In this document: positions 1 to 15,700 of the stretch, piece by piece
Layout of the letters: each line of letters starts with the position of its first letter
How positions within the stretch are numbered: position 1 is the stretch's first letter
DNA from: Blastomussa wellsi
Lineage: Eukaryota > Cnidaria > Anthozoa > Scleractinia > Plerogyridae
Assembly: GCA_947652115.1 (NCBI GenBank)
Contig: OX393562.1
Span: 33,741,043 to 33,805,042, forward strand
DNA length: 64,000 nucleotides
Reading direction: 5' to 3'
Program-made: the position numbers and the translations under genes
Notes under the pieces: generated by a model
Databases searched by the model: none
Told to the model about the DNA's origin: nothing
Seen by the model: only the letters and a program-made list of their open reading frames with translations

Positions 1-3000
1 TTCGCTCAAAAGGGCGAGAGAAACCTGAAATTCTTTCAGCGAAAACGATTCCGAAACTTATAACATCACACTCCTCAAACTTCCTTATTGGTACTTAATT
101 TCGCGATTTTGGCGAGACAGTATTTCGCGGGGTTTTATTTTCGCGATTTCAATAGGAAAATGCGAAAAAAAGGATTAAATTGCGCTATTAAAGCGTTCTC
201 AACTTCGTTTAGCTCTGTTAGTTCACAACGGCCAAAACCGTATCAAATGACAATTTTCAGCTATTGCCGGTTTGCAACCATTCCCGAGAAATTCAAATAA
301 AAAATAGGCGTGGCGGCCATGACCAAACAGGAGAGGTTTAACAAGAAATCTTTGTTCATGTCATCCAACATAGCGTCCATGAGGTCACTTCTAAACCAAT
401 AATTTGGAAGGATATTTAGAATTCTTAGGTTGGTGAAGGTAACGTCTTCAAAATTTAAATTTTGATACATTAACTGTTGAATTCATTACCTGTAATAAAA
501 ATTACACTAAACAGTCATGTTAATTTGCTCTAATTTGGCATTCTTTAACTTTTATTGGGTTTCTAGAAGTTTCTTTCAATGGACAGATTTCACTTTACAG
601 TGTACACAGACTGGAATGTATGCATGTACTTACAAAAATACAGCAAAGTTGACAAATCATTTATTATACATTTAAGGTAATTAACATTAAAACACTAATA
701 ACTGTACACTGATCGAAGGACCTTAAACGATGATACCGAATTATTATCTTAGGGAAAATACATGCATTACGTGGGAAAAATAATGCAACATACATGTGCA
801 GATATCCTTTTTAGATAGCATAACTATGTTGCGAGAAAGCAGCCCAATTAATTGGTATTATCGGTAGTTTTGCCTTTGGTTTTTTTGTTTTTGCTCATCA
901 TGGAACCGTGGACCTAAAATAATATTTACCATACATCGCATTGATGCAAACAGTACAGTGATTTCATTTATCCTTTGAAACAATATCTAACAATTAGTGC
1001 TGTGCGTAATACTCCAAATAAACAAGAAATACGAGATTTATAATTGTAATATTAAATTTTAAATGTACGTAATAACATGTTTTTGTAAAATTATAATTCT
1101 CTTAGTCATTTAACACAGGTTGTTGACACGAGGGCCTAAACAACAGTTAGCATTCTAATAAAAAAAATTAAGCATACCAAACCAGTGAATAGATCTTTTT
1201 CATTACATAATTTAAATTCCCTTACGATGAACAACCAAGTTTGAACGAAAATCTATTGTCAGTTCTATTTCGGGGGAATGAGCTTAAGGAGCGTGTTCAA
1301 CTCCATTATTAAGTACAATAATTCATGATAAAGTTTGGATGACATGCAACATTTAATAAAATAATACCTCCATGATATTCACTAGTTTGGTGTATGTGCC
1401 TGTTATTTGTTGTATCTGACAAGTTAATCATGTACATGCATTGTTTCAATAGAACCCTGCCATTAGACCACATCTTATTACAGCCACTTTCTCTTGGCTC
1501 TAATCCAATGAAATCTCACTCTGAGTTTCACAAGATACTCAACAAACCCTTTACTGGTCCTTTTGGTGACCCTTCGCGAGGGTGGTCAGATTAATGGGTC
1601 CACCACAAAAACTTCAATTCTGATAATCACCATCTTGCTCTAACTGCATGTAACTCAAGCGTTTATTTTATGACAGTATGAACATGTGTTACTGTACTAT
1701 TTTACCATGATGTAATTGTAATTAGATGCACAAAACAAGAGTTCTCTCATCCATGCTACTGCACAAGGCAAGACATATATATAAAAATGAAGCTTACTGT
1801 TACCCTGTTGTGTCAACTGTACTGTAAGTAAGAACTTCAGCCAAGAGTGGGGTCGAGCGCCATAGTTATACCAAGTCAATAGCAAGTCCCAAGGTACATC
1901 ACAAAGAACACAACAATGGGACCTAGCCCTTAAACAATACTCTACACAATAGAACGACACAATAGTGCATATATTGACTTGGTATATGGAGCATCACCCC
2001 AGGAGTGACTTGCAAGCAATAATTACATATTCCTTATTTTTAAGTCTACATTCATATACTTTGAATAACAGCATAAAAGTCACTTTGAACATTCAGTTTA
2101 CTACAACGTAGTATGGCATAGTAAATTGAATTCGAGAGGTCTTGCTTCTAAATAGAAAGTACAAAACACTTAACAATTATTCCACGAGCACCTGTTAAAT
2201 ATGACTTGACTATAACTACCGGTACATCCATTTCATATCCAACAAGCTGGAGTGGAATAATTGGGTTTTTTTAACACACCCACAGAATTGCAATATGTGA
2301 GCTCCCAGGCTGTTTTTGCTAACACATACTGAGCTCGTATACACCATGGGAAGGCTGTAAACCTATCAAAACTCAGGAATTGCAATAACCCACGGCTAGT
2401 TTTTAGCAATAAAAAATAATAAGATATAATAATCATCACTATTTAAAGAGCCTTTGACACTAATTTTCTGCGCATGTGTGGCAATTTGATTTCTGGGAAA
2501 ATTGACAAATTGTAAAAGCTCCAAAACTTTAGGTAAATGATTATTTGGTTAAAACAATTTCTCTGTGAATAAAGGATCTACATGCGCATTATAATGGCAA
2601 TGGCCCTTTAAATCACTGTCAACAGAACAATGATACTTGTATCTTGATACAAAATGAGTATCACATTCAGCATACTTAGAGATGCATATGCGGAATATAA
2701 TAATAACATTTCTTTCTGCTCTGATGTCATACACGTTAAATGAAATTTGAGAAACAATCAAATAAAGAAATCCAAAATTACTTTTAGGTCATCAAAACAT
2801 ACCGGTTTCACATACATGTGCATTGCAAACATTGTCAAGACACCAATGTTAGAGACCACTCAATTATTTTTATAAGACATTTACTATCATTCTACAGTAA
2901 GAGTGTTCAACACCCAACTTCTCAAAAACATCAAAAGACAATCAAGGAAACAGGTTGAAAGAATTGCTTGCAAGGTGATGTCCACTAAAGAAAAAAAAAT

Positions 3001-3395
3001 TATGTGACATTTACAAAGATTCAGCCAACCTGTACTGTAAGAAAAGAATGAAGATTGGAAACGGAATGTGCATCTTGATGCTGGGACATACTAGAGGATA
3101 AAGTATCATGTAATTTTTTCTCTCATTTAACTTGCATTTTGAAGGGTCCTTCAATAATATAAAGCAATGCATATGCACCATTAAAAATCACTGACAGCTG
3201 TTCAACATACAGTGACATCCCACTTTACAAAACACAAATTAAACAGTAAATTTCCCAGTCTCTTTCTAGACTATTCATTTCTAACATTAATATACTAAAG
3301 AAATATGCAATACCTTGGGAATAAGGTTTGTTTTGTTAGAAGTAAACATAGAAGGGCTTATATTTGTGCAACAATAGACTACAGCTTTTCGCAAG
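1..3395. other. Non-coding region downstream of Rab11
   Basis: I see no supported coding exon here. The DNA is AT-rich and every open frame is short, without a recognisable domain or splice context. The part next to position 3396 should contain the Rab11 3' UTR, since that gene is on the minus strand. The first 170 bases carry TTTCGCGATTT-like motifs that look like a dispersed repeat, but I could not set its limits. Confidence 0.5.
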
Positions 3396-7261
<3,866 letters not shown>

Positions 7262-8970
7262 TGCGGTAAACTTCAGTTAATCCTAGATAAATAATACGTC
7301 TTTCAAATCCAACGTCTCTTATCACAACCTCCTGCTCCGTATATTACTTTACAGCCCAAAATTATTGGACAAGATTGAAGAAAAGGTTCTTCCGATCCTC
7401 GAAAATGAAACAATCAAGAAGCAAACCAAAGGATGACAGGGATTTTCGATAGATTGGAGTTTTGACTAACGGGCGGAAGCGATACAAAATGGCCGCCCTT
7501 CAGGACTCGGCCTATGCTTCCAAATTTGGAAATGATGTAAGCGCCTGGGAACGAGACTCCCTGTCATGCCACACGAATTGTCACGCGTAATTTTCCTTCA
7601 AGTCACACTACAAATGTCACACTTTCCAGACACATCACAATTCTAAATTTAATCTCCTCGTATCTCTTAATTAATGTTATGAAAGTCATAATACTGGGAC
7701 TATTTGTTTTGAAAAGTGGGGCTAACATTGTGCAATGTATATAAAAACCATCATCATCATCATCATACTCACCCTGCATATAACAAAGCTAACCGAGGCG
7801 GGTTGTGAAACTTACAATCAAATTTAACAAAATAGATTAATAGTAATTTAGGTAAAATAAATAAAATAAAATAAATAGTTATACACATACATTCACAGAT
7901 AACTAGAAGACAAGAAGACAGAGCAAAGGAATTTTAAAATAATAACAGCTTAGAGTTCGATTAATGATAATAAGTAATTTTTCTGAGATTAGCGTTGAGA
8001 CATCAACATAACCATCCCCATCGCCAAGCACCGCAAACAAAAATTGGCGAATTTCGTTTTTTCTAAGTTCCTAAGTTGTTTTTTCTTGCCACGTTTACGC
8101 AAGTCAGGCTTCAGCCAATCCAAAAATCGAAGACAAATGAAAGTGCCTACAACCCCAAAATTTTGTTTTTCTCCAAACAAATATTGGCATTTCCCTGATC
8201 GTAATGCCGAAAAAATTTTTTCTTTCGGTTGAAACCTCGATTTTTTTCGTGAAAAATCTCTCTTTTGAAAAACGTGACCGAGTCAAAGAATCGGTCAAAA
8301 GGATCTGGGTCTAGTACATGTGGCTTCGTCCTGAGCTCGAAACTGCGTTTAAAATTGTTTGTGAGTGACGATCAAGTTCTCGGCGGTGTACACTAAACAC
8401 TTCAGCGAACAAGATTTCATGGCCAGGTATGATCGATCGGTGAGTCTGCAGCGAAGAACGAGTAAAGATGAAATTAGAGTTTTGATCTATCTTCAATAAT
8501 TCAAGGCTTCAACCCCTTGCCTCGCACGGCTTCCAGAATTTTCGTTGAAATCAAGGTAATTTATTCTTGCCGATTCAAAATATATTATCTTTGTTTAAAA
8601 GTATCAAGAGATTCTCGCGAGAGTTGCTGATTTGAACCAGCCTTCGTGTTAAATTTGCTCAATCTGTTTGCACGTACAATGCGAACGATCGACTCATGTC
8701 GCGGCGCTTCGCATTTGATTTACTGATCTGGTGGATACTGGAAATAATGTATTCGTGCGTCCAAACTTTTCGAACTTTGAAGAATGGCCATGAAAATAGT
8801 TAAGCCAAGTTTCTATATTTTATTTTTCTTCAAACGTTTAGAGCGATTCGGTTTAATTGTTTATGTAAAGGTCAGCCGGCCGTGTCAAGGTCGTGAAACT
8901 ACGCCACATCAGCTAGCGCTCACGAGTTAAGAATGCTCAAGAAATTTGCCGATAATTTTCCCCTACCTTA
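7262..8970. other. Rab11 upstream region, no gene seen
   Basis: This should include the Rab11 promoter, immediately right of 7261. I see a CAT trinucleotide microsatellite at about 7749-7767 and an AAATA-rich run at about 7850-7880. There is no coding exon I can support. Confidence 0.5.
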
Positions 8971-9015
8971 GGCCCGGTTCAAACGTCGAACTTTACATGT
9001 GCCGAACCTAATTAT

Positions 9016-10622
9016 CGCTCGTGTGGTGCCTATTTTCAAAACTGGCGACAAAGCTATTTTTTTCTAATTATAGGCCTGTTTCCATCCTTCCTTGCTTTTC
9101 AAAATTCCTAGAGCGTATTGTTTATAATCGCATTTTAAGTTATCTAAATGATTTCCACATTCTTTGTGATAACCAATATGGGTTTAGAAAAAATCATTCT
9201 ACCACTCATGCACTTATCGACTTGTATGACAAAATTTCGTCTGCTCTGGATCGCAAAGAGCATGCTGTCGGAGTATTTCTAGATCTTTCTAAGGCCTTTG
9301 ACACTGTGAATCACGAAATTCTTTTTGACAAACTCTATCACTACGGTATTCGCGGACTGGCGTTAGAATGGGTGAAAAGTTACTTCAATGAAAGAACTCA
9401 ATTTGTTGAATACAATAGATTGAGATCAACCCCTCATAAGATCTGCTGTGGGGTTCCGCAAGGGTCAATTCTAGGCCCGCTGTTTTTTATCTTATACATA
9501 AATGATTTGAACAACGCTTCAAATCTTGAATCAATCATATTCGCAGACGACACAAATTTATTCATCTCACACAAAGACCCTGATTTGTTAATTAGTACCC
9601 TAAACTGCGAATTAATTAAACTGTCAAATTGGTTCAGAGCAAACAGACTCTCTTTGAACTTAACTAAAACAAATTTCATGGAATTCAAACCACGACAAAA
9701 AAAAAACTTCCTCAGACTTTAATGTTGTTATTAATGAGAGAACCATTGCACAGGTCAATGAAACAGTCTTTCTTGGGGTAGTTTTAGATGACAACTTAAC
9801 TTGGAAGTCTCATATATCTAGCCTAGCGGATAAAATATCTAAATCTATTGGTATAATTTTTAGATCTAGTTTTTATCTTTCAACTCCCTCTCTTCGCATG
9901 TTATACAACGCAATGATACTTCCATACCTTAATTACTGTAATCTAGTCTGGGGATCAACTTATAAAACTAACCTTCAAAGAATCGTAATTTTGCAAAAAC
10001 GTGTAATTAGGATAGTGAACAAGTCCTATTATAATGCTCATACAGAACCTATTTTTAAGAAGCTTAACTTGCTTAAATTTCAAGATATTCATTTAATGCA
10101 TCTAGGTCAGTTTATGTTCTCGTTTAAGAAGGCTATTCTCCCTCGAAAATTTGAGAACATATTCGCAATCAACAACCAAATCCATTGCTACAATACAAGG
10201 CATGCAAATTCCTTTCGTCTTCCGTTATGTAGAACAAATATCCGGCAATTCTCCGTATTCTTTCAAGGTCCCAAATTCTTCAATTCTCTTTCACCTGAAA
10301 TTTCGGGCACTTCATCACTGGCATCTTTCAAAAAAAAACTTAAAGCATATATTATTGATAACTATTAACTCTGTTTTCAAATAAGACTTGTCATAAATTA
10401 TCTAATATCAGTCATCTCGTGTTTATTGTGAGGGAACTTAAGCTTACAAGCCCCGTGGTTTTTTATTAGGTTCCCTCGCCATTTTGCTTTCCACCTTAAC
10501 ATATTATACTGTAGTTCTGTATTTTCATCGTTATCTGTATATTGAGCTGTTTTTATTTATTAATCATTGTATTATAATTCTATTTTTGGCAAATCAAAAT
10601 AAATAAATAAATAAATAAAAAT
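9016..10622 (+). mobile_element. 5'-truncated LINE (jockey/CR1/L2-like)
   Basis: Non-LTR retrotransposon copy holding only the reverse transcriptase and C-terminal part. The 3' end is a TAAA-type tail (AAATAAATAAATAAAT), typical of CR1/L2/jockey relatives. A probable 6-bp target duplication AATTAT is present at 9010-9015 and 10623-10628. It is inserted inside the inverted-repeat element 8971-11361, so it is the younger insertion. Confidence 0.8.
9021..10368 (+). pseudogene. LINE reverse transcriptase, frameshifted
   Basis: Reverse transcriptase fragment. Motifs seen in order: NYRPVSILP, LDLSKAFDTVNH (motif A), GVPQGSILGPLFF (motif B), FADDTNLF (motif C, the catalytic FADD). The frame breaks near 9705-9720 in an A-run and resumes with the thumb and C-terminal segment (FLGVVLDD, then NTRHAN and FKKKLKAYI). 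A second shift lies near the T-run at about 9056, where the preceding VPIFKTGDK block is in another frame. The endonuclease domain is missing because of 5' truncation. It cannot make a working enzyme as it stands. Confidence 0.88.
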
Positions 10623-10697
10623 AATTATTAGATTCGGCACATGTAAGGTTCGACGTTTGAATCAATTAGGTTCGACAGATTTGTATTTGGGTCGACC

Positions 10698-10736
10698 TGC
10701 CGTTCTATTCGACAGGGCTTGTCGAATAGAACGGCA
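10698..10736. repeat. Perfect 17-bp palindrome
   Basis: The arms TGCCGTTCTATTCGACA and their exact reverse complement are separated by a 5-base loop. This lies inside the larger inverted-repeat unit and looks like the centre of one of its sub-elements. Confidence 0.75.
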
Positions 10737-11361
10737 AAAGATCGACTTCCTTTCATACGTCGGTCTTTACATGTGCCGAACCTAATGCATAAATTACGCT
10801 AATGTATTTCTTGATATAAGAGAGTTTGTGATTGGCGAGTGAGCTGTCAAAAACGCGGTCGTGCATGAAATGTCCGGGACATTGCGCGACATAACACTGG
10901 ACCGCAAAAAATGTAGCCAGAGTTTTATTATCGGACACAATTCGCATACTGTTTCCCATTTTATTGTTGAATATGCGTCTATACCAAAATAAAACAAAAG
11001 ACAGGGCTAGAAACTAAAGCCAGTAGTTAAAGTTACAGTCTAAACGATACTGAAGAAATTTGACCAAAGCCTGGCGACTACATTACAAGTACGATCTTCA
11101 AAAAGTGTTGTTGGTGTTTTTTTTGTAAAGCAACCGAAGCAACAGAGATATGCGGTCCATTATATTGTAGAGTACGGTGACGAGTATTTATTTCGTTCCA
11201 TAAAGTGTACAACTGGAAAATTCACCGTTTGCCTTAACCGATATTGAGTTCGGCACATGTGAAAGTTCGACGTTTGAATCAACTGCCGAACTTAATTATT
11301 CGGGTCGACCCAAATAGGTATTAGGTTCGGCACATGCAAAGTTCGACGTTTGAACCGGGCC

Positions 11362-12753
11362 TGACTGGAACAGTTTACCTAATAACATTGTAGAAGCAGG
11401 AAGCATCGAACTTTTTTAAATCATTTTTAAAATTATAAATATTAAATGGATTTCTTTTCTTTTCTTATATTCATTTTTCTGTTCAGGGAAGTTTTATTAT
11501 AGGGTTAACCTCTAAACTCCCCTTTTCAAATTTTGTATATATTTCTATATATAAATATTGAATAAACGTGTATGTTATGTTATGTTAAGGCTCGTTTTGT
11601 TATTCGGGGTCCGACGTTTAATCGCGTAAAATACAGTACATCTTCTAACGATAAAATCGACATCAGGTGTTTTTCCTTAAGGTGTTATAACATGATTGGT
11701 TCGAAAGACTGTTCTAATATAATTAATAACAAAAATGTTCAACTTGAACCCGCAATAAGAAGAAAAGATTGAGACAGAAATGAGAAAAAGGAAAACAACT
11801 ACGAGTTGCGTAAGCATTTGGCCGAGATCTATCACGTGAAGTTAGACTGCTAGCAGTCTCTTTCTAGATAGTCGCGATTGCGCGCGAAATAGCCGAGAGT
11901 GCACAGCGGAGCGAGACTGGAGCGAGGAGAAAAAAACGAGAAGAAGCTCGCCTATTTCGCGCGCCCTCGCGACTATCTAGAAAGGGACTGCTAGCAGTCT
12001 AACGTGAAGTTTTATAAAAACGCCCCGGGCGTTTATTTGAGGGCCGTCATACGCAACTCCGTCTCATCGACAAATAGGAGTAACCATAAATTAAAGTTTG
12101 TCACAAACGAACACGCTCTAACAGTTCGATTCTCTAGCTTTTCACACATCCAACAAACAACCAAGTTTGTGGCATTCTGGCTTTGTTCAGTAAAAAGCGA
12201 GGCTTTCAAAAATAATAAAAATACCCTTGTTTAATAAACGCCGGGTCCAAATAAACGCCAGACCAACAAGGCCGAGTTTTAAATGAACGCCGGGAGCGTC
12301 CAATCAAGAAAATTCGGTATGTCGTAAAAAAGAGAAAACAAGTAAGAAATTGTTCTTGCCAAACAGATACACAATATCATATCGGGTCACACAAAAATCA
12401 CGAGTTTGGATGCTAAGTGCCGCAATACCTCTGTCCTTTCTCGGCTGTTTTGTTCACTCATGGTTAATTTTATTGAAAAGACGTGCTCGAAATCGTTGTG
12501 AAGAAAAAGAGATAAACATTTTCGTTTGCAAAGCACTTTGATAGGTATTTCATGCGCTTGTGCTTTCACTTCCGTTTTCCTCAAAAACCGGAAGTTACGT
12601 CAGTTGAGTGAAGCTGTTTTTTCATCGAATGCAAATTTCCCGCTCGATAAAAAACAATATCTTGGTCACAAGACCAGTATTAAGGTTTTCAGACACTGCG
12701 GCCCGGAGCTGTATGAGCCTGCTTCTGCAGCCGTTTAAGCTAAAATTCCAAAA
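11362..12753. other. Upstream region of ephrin gene 1
   Basis: This should hold the ephrin-1 promoter and 5' UTR near its right end. It contains the MITE at 11841-12003 and then a repeat at about 12015-12300 with several copies of an AAATAAACGCC-type motif. No coding exon is supported apart from the exon starting at 12754. Confidence 0.45.
11841..12003. mobile_element. 163-bp MITE with 5-bp target duplication
   Basis: The left end GTTAGACTGCTAGCAGTC and the right end GACTGCTAGCAGTCTAAC are inverted copies. The homology runs on through TTTCTAGATAGTCGCG and a GCGCGCGAAATAG block on both arms. GTGAA flanks it on each side (11836-11840 and 12004-12008). There is no coding capacity. Confidence 0.75.
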
Positions 12754-15700
12754 ATGGGAGTAAGCAGCGGAATTCAGTATGGTTTCATTCTCTTAATTTC
12801 TGTGTTCGATCAAGCAACAACTGAGTTATATCCATCCATCCAGTGGACTCCTCTGAACCCAATGTAGGTACAAACGCGAACAAAGGGTTTGATTGTTTGT
12901 TTTAGCTTTAGAAAACGGTTTAAGACGTAAAGCGAAGTTATGAACCGTGTCTACCGGTTCGAAAATTTCAATTGACGACGGACAAAATAACTCCGTATAA
13001 TTGCAAGCTTGTGATCGTCTTGGAAGCCGCAGTTCCGTGTTGGTACTTTATTTGTATCCCAGGAAAATAAGCAATTTTAGCAGAACGTTATTATGTTATT
13101 CTCCAGAAATGGCATAGATTAATACGATTGCAAATTCGCTGAACAACAGCAGATCTCGTGCGAATCACAAAGAAAGAAGAATAATTAATTCGAATTATTG
13201 AAACCTGTATTTCTTTCTCTACTGCGTGCGAGCTTCAGACCTCACACTGTGCAGACGTGACTTGCCTGGAGTGTTTGTCTGTAAGTTGCTCGTGTTTTGA
13301 ACTGTGAGAAAAAACTTGTGTTAATCTTTACAATATCTTGTCCCCTCTTGCAATATCTCTTGTTTTAATAAGAAACAAAGGGCCGGCCTACAAAACATAA
13401 ATATAAACTTGTTTTGATTGAAGAAGTTCAGTTCCAACTTGAATGTTTAATTTTGAACGTTATCAGATTCTTCCTAAAAACTTATGCTCGTTTGCACTGA
13501 TTAGACTCAAACTCGGCCACTGAGACTACAATAGCAATCATTTTGTAATAAGTCTAATAATATTCAAAAACAACGTCAACGCAGCAACACAATTCCCCCA
13601 GCAAACATTAAATGTCACGAGACTCTTAATTTAGCTTGTTGGGCAATTTTATTTCGGGGAAATCAGTACGCACCCTTTCCTTTCCTTTCGTCAAAATTTG
13701 CGGAAGTGTTTGGGAAGTTTCCCGTTTCATGTGAAAGCTATGAACTGTCTGATGATGGAACCTGTACTAATTAGAAATGCATGAATAAAAGAAATTTGGC
13801 CAAAAACTCCCGGTGATTCTCGCCTATCAATCGACCACTACAAATTTAAAATTTCAATATAAATGCAAGGTAAGGCTACTACTAGCAAAAATCAACAATA
13901 AATCGAGTTCTAGACACCAAAGAACGAACTGTTTATAGCTTCCAGGCTGGTTGCACCGGTTGCATATTGTCTTTTATTGATTGGGAAAAACCTTAGCCAA
14001 GAGCGTTTCGATCCTACTTGTAACCAGACACAATTCTATCACTGAAGCGAAGTCTGCACAAAAAATCAAAAACTAAACCTTTTTTTATTAATTATAGGAA
14101 TTTAGAGAGCGGTTTTCGAGTTTTCTACCATACTGCGTGAACATTTTCTCTTGGCTGCTGATTGTTTTTATGTAGTTGCGGTTCAATCTACCAAATATTT
14201 ACCCAGAAATGAAATCTATAAGTTATTAATTACTGAAAGTAAACCGAGGATGAATTTATGTAACTTCAGAATTTCAAGTCCATAATTCTTAAACCGTGAT
14301 TTCCTAAATTTTGTTCTGTAATTTTATTTTGTTGTTAATTGCCACCAGTTATTCATGTCCAGCAATGAGTGTGCTAAAATTTAATTATTCCGTTTTTCGC
14401 ATTTTAATTTTGAACCTTTATAATTCATCTTCCGAAACATGCCAGCTTTTCAAAAACAGTGTCAACTGCAAAATGTTCGAAATATAAATATAATTTTATT
14501 TCACCTTGGCTAGTGATAGACGATGAACGTGAAGCAGAGTCTTGCAATGTTTATTTTGGCAGCTGCATGTCACGTTGGTGAAGAATTTCTTAAGGTTACT
14601 AAGCTAAGTTACTGACTGCGTTGAGTTAAGCTTAACTTGACAAAGGGCAATCATTTTGCCAAAGCATTTACACATGAACACTGATAATGGGCAGGAATGG
14701 GGAATTTTATAATTACCTGAATAGCCGTAACAAGAAAAGAATTGAAGGACTAAATGAAGTCCCCAGATTTGCAATGGTGAATTTTTTGTCACCCACGTAC
14801 GTACCCCCACTTTGTCATAGCAAAAACTAAATTGGTCGATTCCGTTACTCATAACTTATGCCAGGCTAACGGTAACTTAACCAAAGAAGTTTTGTCCAAC
14901 TGACAGCCGTTTATAAAGTGTATATGAAAATATTTTCTTCTTCTTTGAACGGCCTTTCAAAATTCAGAAGAATGGTTAGTTTCAAGAACACTGCATCAAT
15001 AGTTTTAGTTCAAACCAGCTGACATCATCACTGATCTAATTTGCATAATAGGAAAATGTCAACATCTCTAAAACGAAAAAAGATATTTCGAAAAGAAACA
15101 TGCCATTCTTCTGAAGTTTGAAAGGCCTTTCAAATAAGAAGAAAATATTTTTCATGTCATATACACTTTAAGAACGATCTCCACAAAACCACCCAGGTTT
15201 CATTCAAGCGGTTTATTGAAACAAATTTTAAAGGAGAACATGATGACTTAACACTTAAACATTTGCCATTTTCGAAGTGTCGCTAAACCAGAAGACTACC
15301 ATGCAGTAGTCCATATTTCTTGTTAGTACGTCGTTCGTGAGGTGAAAAACCCACAAGCGCTCTACTCATACTCAAGTTTAAGTCCGTCCAAGGGGGGAAG
15401 GTTAAGCACTGACCCATGAAACGAGGCCAGACCACAACACCGGGAACCTCGTGCCAGGCTACTCTTTGCGAGAAGTGCGTGGGTTCTTTAACGTCCCCTG
15501 CTTACCGTAACACTGACGATGCAGGAGATGGGACCTACGGTTTTTCGTCCTTATCCAAGAAGACTAGAAAGTCCAACCATTTGCAGATGTATTGCAGATC
15601 TAATCATTTGCATATGTAATTGCAACTTAGGCTAATAGGCTATTAGTGAATGGTCGTAGTCTAAAATCAAGAAGTTTCCTAACCCCGGAACACTATAGTC

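Larger units (their letters stand above)
8971..11361. mobile_element. Inverted-repeat DNA element with nested LINE
   Basis: The left end GGCCCGGTTCAAACGTCGAA matches the reverse complement of the right end, TTCGACGTTTGAACCGGGCC. Further copies of the terminal motif (GTTCGGCACATG and its complement) occur near 10630, 10770, 11250 and 11325, so the interior is itself palindromic or made of several elements. Flanking trinucleotides are TTA on the left and TGA on the right, compatible with a degraded 3-bp TNA duplication, but this is weak. A LINE at 9016-10622 sits inside. No transposase is visible, so it is a non-autonomous or MITE-like unit. Confidence 0.6.

Noticed and set aside
9021..9722. 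A host reverse transcriptase gene
   Set aside because: Target duplication, TAAA tail and frameshifts show a dead LINE copy.
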